From contig NW_027043819.1 of the NCBI RefSeq assembly GCF_037102585.1, positions 310,001-374,000 of the forward strand: a DNA stretch of 64,000 bases, given 5' to 3'. The notes under the pieces are model-generated. The model was not told the origin of the DNA. It did not search any database and saw only the letters and a program-made list of their open reading frames with translations. Position numbers and translations under genes: made by a program. Below, piece by piece: positions 61,303 through 64,000 of the stretch (position 1 is its first letter; each line of letters begins with the position of its first letter). The DNA is from Saccharomycopsis crataegensis (lineage: Eukaryota; Ascomycota; Saccharomycetes; Ascoideales; Saccharomycopsidaceae).

Positions 61303-64000
61303 ACAATATTTTTTCTCAATTTTTATTTATTATATACTAGGGGGTTTCATTTTAATAAATTTGTATATTAGTTTCTAGAAAAATTATTGCTTGTAAGTCT
61401 GAACTTGATTCTTAATAGAGTCATTTAGTAATGTGTTATCATGAGCATCCTTAAATAGCTGGAAAAATTATTTCAAGTTTGTATAGTGCGCTTGTAGATT
61501 AGTTCTGTCACATAGTAAACTAATTGGATAAATATCTGGCTTCTATATTTCAATGAAGTCTGCAGGATTGGGAGACCCTAAAAACACACCCTCTCATTCT
61601 TTAAATAACACTAGATATAAAGATATTTTCTCTATTTATTGCTCATGAATAATTGGGACCTTCAATTGGAAACTTTATCCATTGGCGAGCATTCACCCAC
61701 TTATTTATTTGTTGATGAATAGGTGAGTGAACGTACCACTATAAAGGTGCATAGCGAAAATTTTATGATATTGGTAAAAAGTGCGTGGAAAATCTCGGTG
61801 TTATTATGTTATTCACATCAATGCTTCTCACTTTTTATATTTACATATAGTTTGTATATTGTTTTAAAACAATTGTTTGAAAGATTACTTACGCGTTCCG
61901 TAGATATTACGTAAAATATACTGTCCTTTTCACAGATACACTTGATTCTTAAACATGCGTACCTTACAAAAACGTTTGTAGACTTATTTATCATCTCCTG
62001 GTATTTTCTGTAAGAAATATCTATATTCAAGATCATCCTCAACTAGTATATGTATCTCGTAAAGGAGAATTTTTCTTCATTAGAAGGTCCAGAGAGATCT
62101 TAGTGAAGCTTTTGTAGATAACGAAAACTACAGGTATCAATAAATAAAACAAAATACGCAAAGATGTGATCTAGATGTTATATCATCTTTAAATCCAGTA
62201 CTATAATACTTAAATATAAGTATATGTAACTCGTTCAATCATTCTCGGTTTGATAAATATTGAAATTTCATAACACTAAATAAAACGATGATTTTGTAAA
62301 CCTCACTGGACACGAAGTAATACTTCTAAAGAGTTCAAAAAAAGAAGAAGAAAAAGGCAATTCAAAAGTCTTATGAGCGATAATATCCTACTCAAATTAG
62401 CTAATTAAAGAATATATTTCTTTTAAAGCAATATCGCCTAATCATCAAGGTTTTTTCTATGAAAAAGGACAGGCTGTTCACTTCAATTTTTATCTATATC
62501 ATCATTTTGAATCTACAGTAAAGACGCGTCATTCTAAAAGCAATTCTTAATACTACACTCGCATAAATTTGGAATGACAAATGATAAGACTATAAGTTAC
62601 AAATGAGGAAAATTTAAACAATAAATAGGATTTTTCTTTTTTTTAACTTGAGAAATTTTCATTATTAGTTATAAGATAATCGCTGTAACTATGCAAGCAT
62701 GTTCAATTCCTTTTAGAAAGACGCGCCGCAAATTTCAACAATTTTCAGGAAAATAAATAACGAGCCAAATAAAGTTAGCAAATCACAACGTTTGGCTTCT
62801 CTATTTATTTTTAAAAGTAGGAAGCAGGAGATAATTGAATAATTTATTGATACCTGATCTTTACAAAAATGAACCTTGACTCGATGCTCTGGTTCGGCCT
62901 GCTACTAGTAAATGTTTCAAAAAAGATACAGTATTCAATATACTCAATAAATATAACAATTTATGACCGTATAATGTTTCAATATAATAAAACTATGAAA
63001 TTATATGGATTTGGCGCTGTCAATCATCAATGCAAATTAGATATACTTTGTACCAGTGAAAGGCGACACGAGGGGTCATACACCCTCGTTGTTTTTACTC
63101 TCACTTTTGTATAGCCATGGCTTACTGTAGATTACATTGCATTGTATATTGTTCAACACATGAATTTTTCCCAATTTTTCTCAAATTAAAGTACTTCGCT
63201 ATTATTAGAAGTTTTTCCAGAGAGAATTGATGATATTACAAGTATCTCGAAAAAAAAATATTAAAAAATCTTGATGTGAGAAACCAGTTTAATATTATGA
63301 TTTGCTAATATACAATATAACTTAAATATAAATAACGAAGGATGAAGAAGAAGAAGAAGAAGAATATTATTATACAATGGGAATCATATGACCCCCTCCC
63401 AGAAAGAAAGAACAAAAGAAACAAAACAGAATTAAAATAGTAATGGAATGCAGTTGAGCCAGCAACGCACATAATAGAATCAATTTCGCCAGATGTGGCG
63501 TTGAATTCAGAATAAAATTAGAAGCTTCGGCTTGTTTTTTTCTAAAGAAATACAAGAAGCCATTGCAGTATTTAGGATGACTGCTCATCATGCAAGTTAT
63601 TGAGATCGACGTTAATGTTAACCAAGCAAATCAAGAAATTAACGAAAATGTTAATACCATTTTTCAAACAATGGGTAATGAAGATGATTCTTTCTTCATC
63701 AAATTTTCTATTCAAAATGATGACTGGGTTACTGCTATTGGAGATAGATTCACTCGACAAGGGATGAAAGAAGAATTTCCCAATAATGCTGACGTAATCA
63801 AATAAATATAAGATAACTGTCAAACAATTATCGTTGTTTTGTATTCTGTCAGAAAAAATAGATTTGGTCAAAGAGTCAGACGAATAGTTGTCAATAAAAC
63901 CCATTTCAATGAAGTTTAACGAAATTTGGAAAAATAATTTCACTATCAACAACAAAATTGTCTTATTGTATTTCAACAAAGTTTTTTTTATGAATAACTT
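61303..64000. other. 2.7 kb gene-free AT-rich right end
   Basis: No convincing protein or RNA gene. Several ACGCG-containing sites occur (61890, 62524, 62706), plus a 7-bp inverted repeat at 63068-63089. The rest is AT-rich with many stops in all frames. A short plus-strand open frame (63590-63805) is listed separately. A frame open to the right edge from an ATG at 63909 is too short to judge. It could be the long promoter of a gene beyond the window, an origin, a centromere flank or an ncRNA locus. Confidence 0.5.
63590..63805 (+). CDS. Possible small protein, 71 aa (unproven)
   Basis: Open frame starting MQVIEIDVNVNQANQEINEN, acidic and hydrophilic with a plausible soluble composition (SFFIKFSIQNDDWVTAIGDR). 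I do not recognise it. It stands alone in AT-rich sequence, and a longer hydrophobic frame lies antisense to it, so chance is a real alternative. Confidence 0.2.
   Translation: MQVIEIDVNVNQANQEINENVNTIFQTMGNEDDSFFIKFSIQNDDWVTAIGDRFTRQGMKEEFPNNADVIK

Noticed and set aside
62869-63114. 81-codon plus-strand frame in the right-end spacer
   Set aside because: No conserved features seen; could not be tied to any family.
63909-64000. Plus-strand frame from an ATG at 63909 open to the right edge
   Set aside because: Only 30 codons visible with nothing recognisable; may or may not be the start of a gene beyond the window.
61303-64000. Retroelement or other mobile element in the right-end spacer
   Set aside because: No terminal repeats, reverse transcriptase, integrase or transposase signature seen.

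Overview
This window is nuclear DNA of a budding yeast (Saccharomycotina). It holds about 26 closely packed, intron-less protein genes on both strands, short AT-rich intergenic spacers with long poly(dA:dT) tracts, and a divergent H3-H4 histone pair. The gene set is standard yeast: ZAP1, SGS1, NAM8-type, MRP4, GEF1, YPT6, CTF18, ERF2, GYP6-type, RRM3-type, SNF4, RPC53, AME1, NUP192, CDC1, NOC2, PLP1, NUP49, RRP4, TRM5, H3 and H4. Two features separate it from Saccharomyces. One is an N-acetylglucosamine-kinase-type hexokinase like that of Candida. The other is a mitochondrial-type enoyl-CoA hydratase. CTG codons are very rare (none in MRP4 or YPT6, one in TRM5, two in the OPT transporter), and where present several fall on positions that are polar or small in relatives. 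Together these suggest a CUG-reassigned (most likely CUG-Ser) lineage. Genus and species cannot be set from the sequence alone, and every Leu called from CTG here may really be Ser.

Layout. 1-10 kb: the N-terminal 610 codons of a ZAP1-like zinc regulator run off the left edge, then the RecQ helicase SGS1, then a 2.4 kb spacer full of microsatellites. 10-19 kb: a three-RRM NAM8/NGR1-type protein, mitochondrial ribosomal protein MRP4, enoyl-CoA hydratase and CLC channel GEF1. The first three look more GC-rich than the rest. 19-31 kb: Rab GTPase YPT6, GlcNAc kinase, clamp-loader subunit CTF18, palmitoyltransferase ERF2, a GYP6-like TBC protein and an RRM3-like Pif1-family helicase. 31-39 kb: OPT transporter, AMPK gamma subunit SNF4, Pol III subunit RPC53 and inner-kinetochore AME1. 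39-61 kb: NUP192, CDC1, NOC2, an unrecognised Ser/Lys-rich protein, PLP1, GLFG nucleoporin NUP49, exosome RRP4, tRNA methyltransferase TRM5, and histones H3 and H4. 61.3-64 kb has no convincing gene.

Functional links: CTF18 and RRM3 both act at replication forks, and each has an ACGCGT (MBF-type) site about 85-95 bp upstream of its ATG. RPC53 has a perfect PAC motif. YPT6 and its likely GAP (GYP6-type) lie 7 kb apart. NUP192 and NUP49 are both nuclear pore components. I saw no tRNA, rRNA, CRISPR array, transposon or virus-derived element. I also saw no clear undescribed system. The most open questions are the unrecognised protein at 50.6-52.9 kb, the tandem repeats in AME1, the nested palindrome in the histone promoter, and the gene-free right end.
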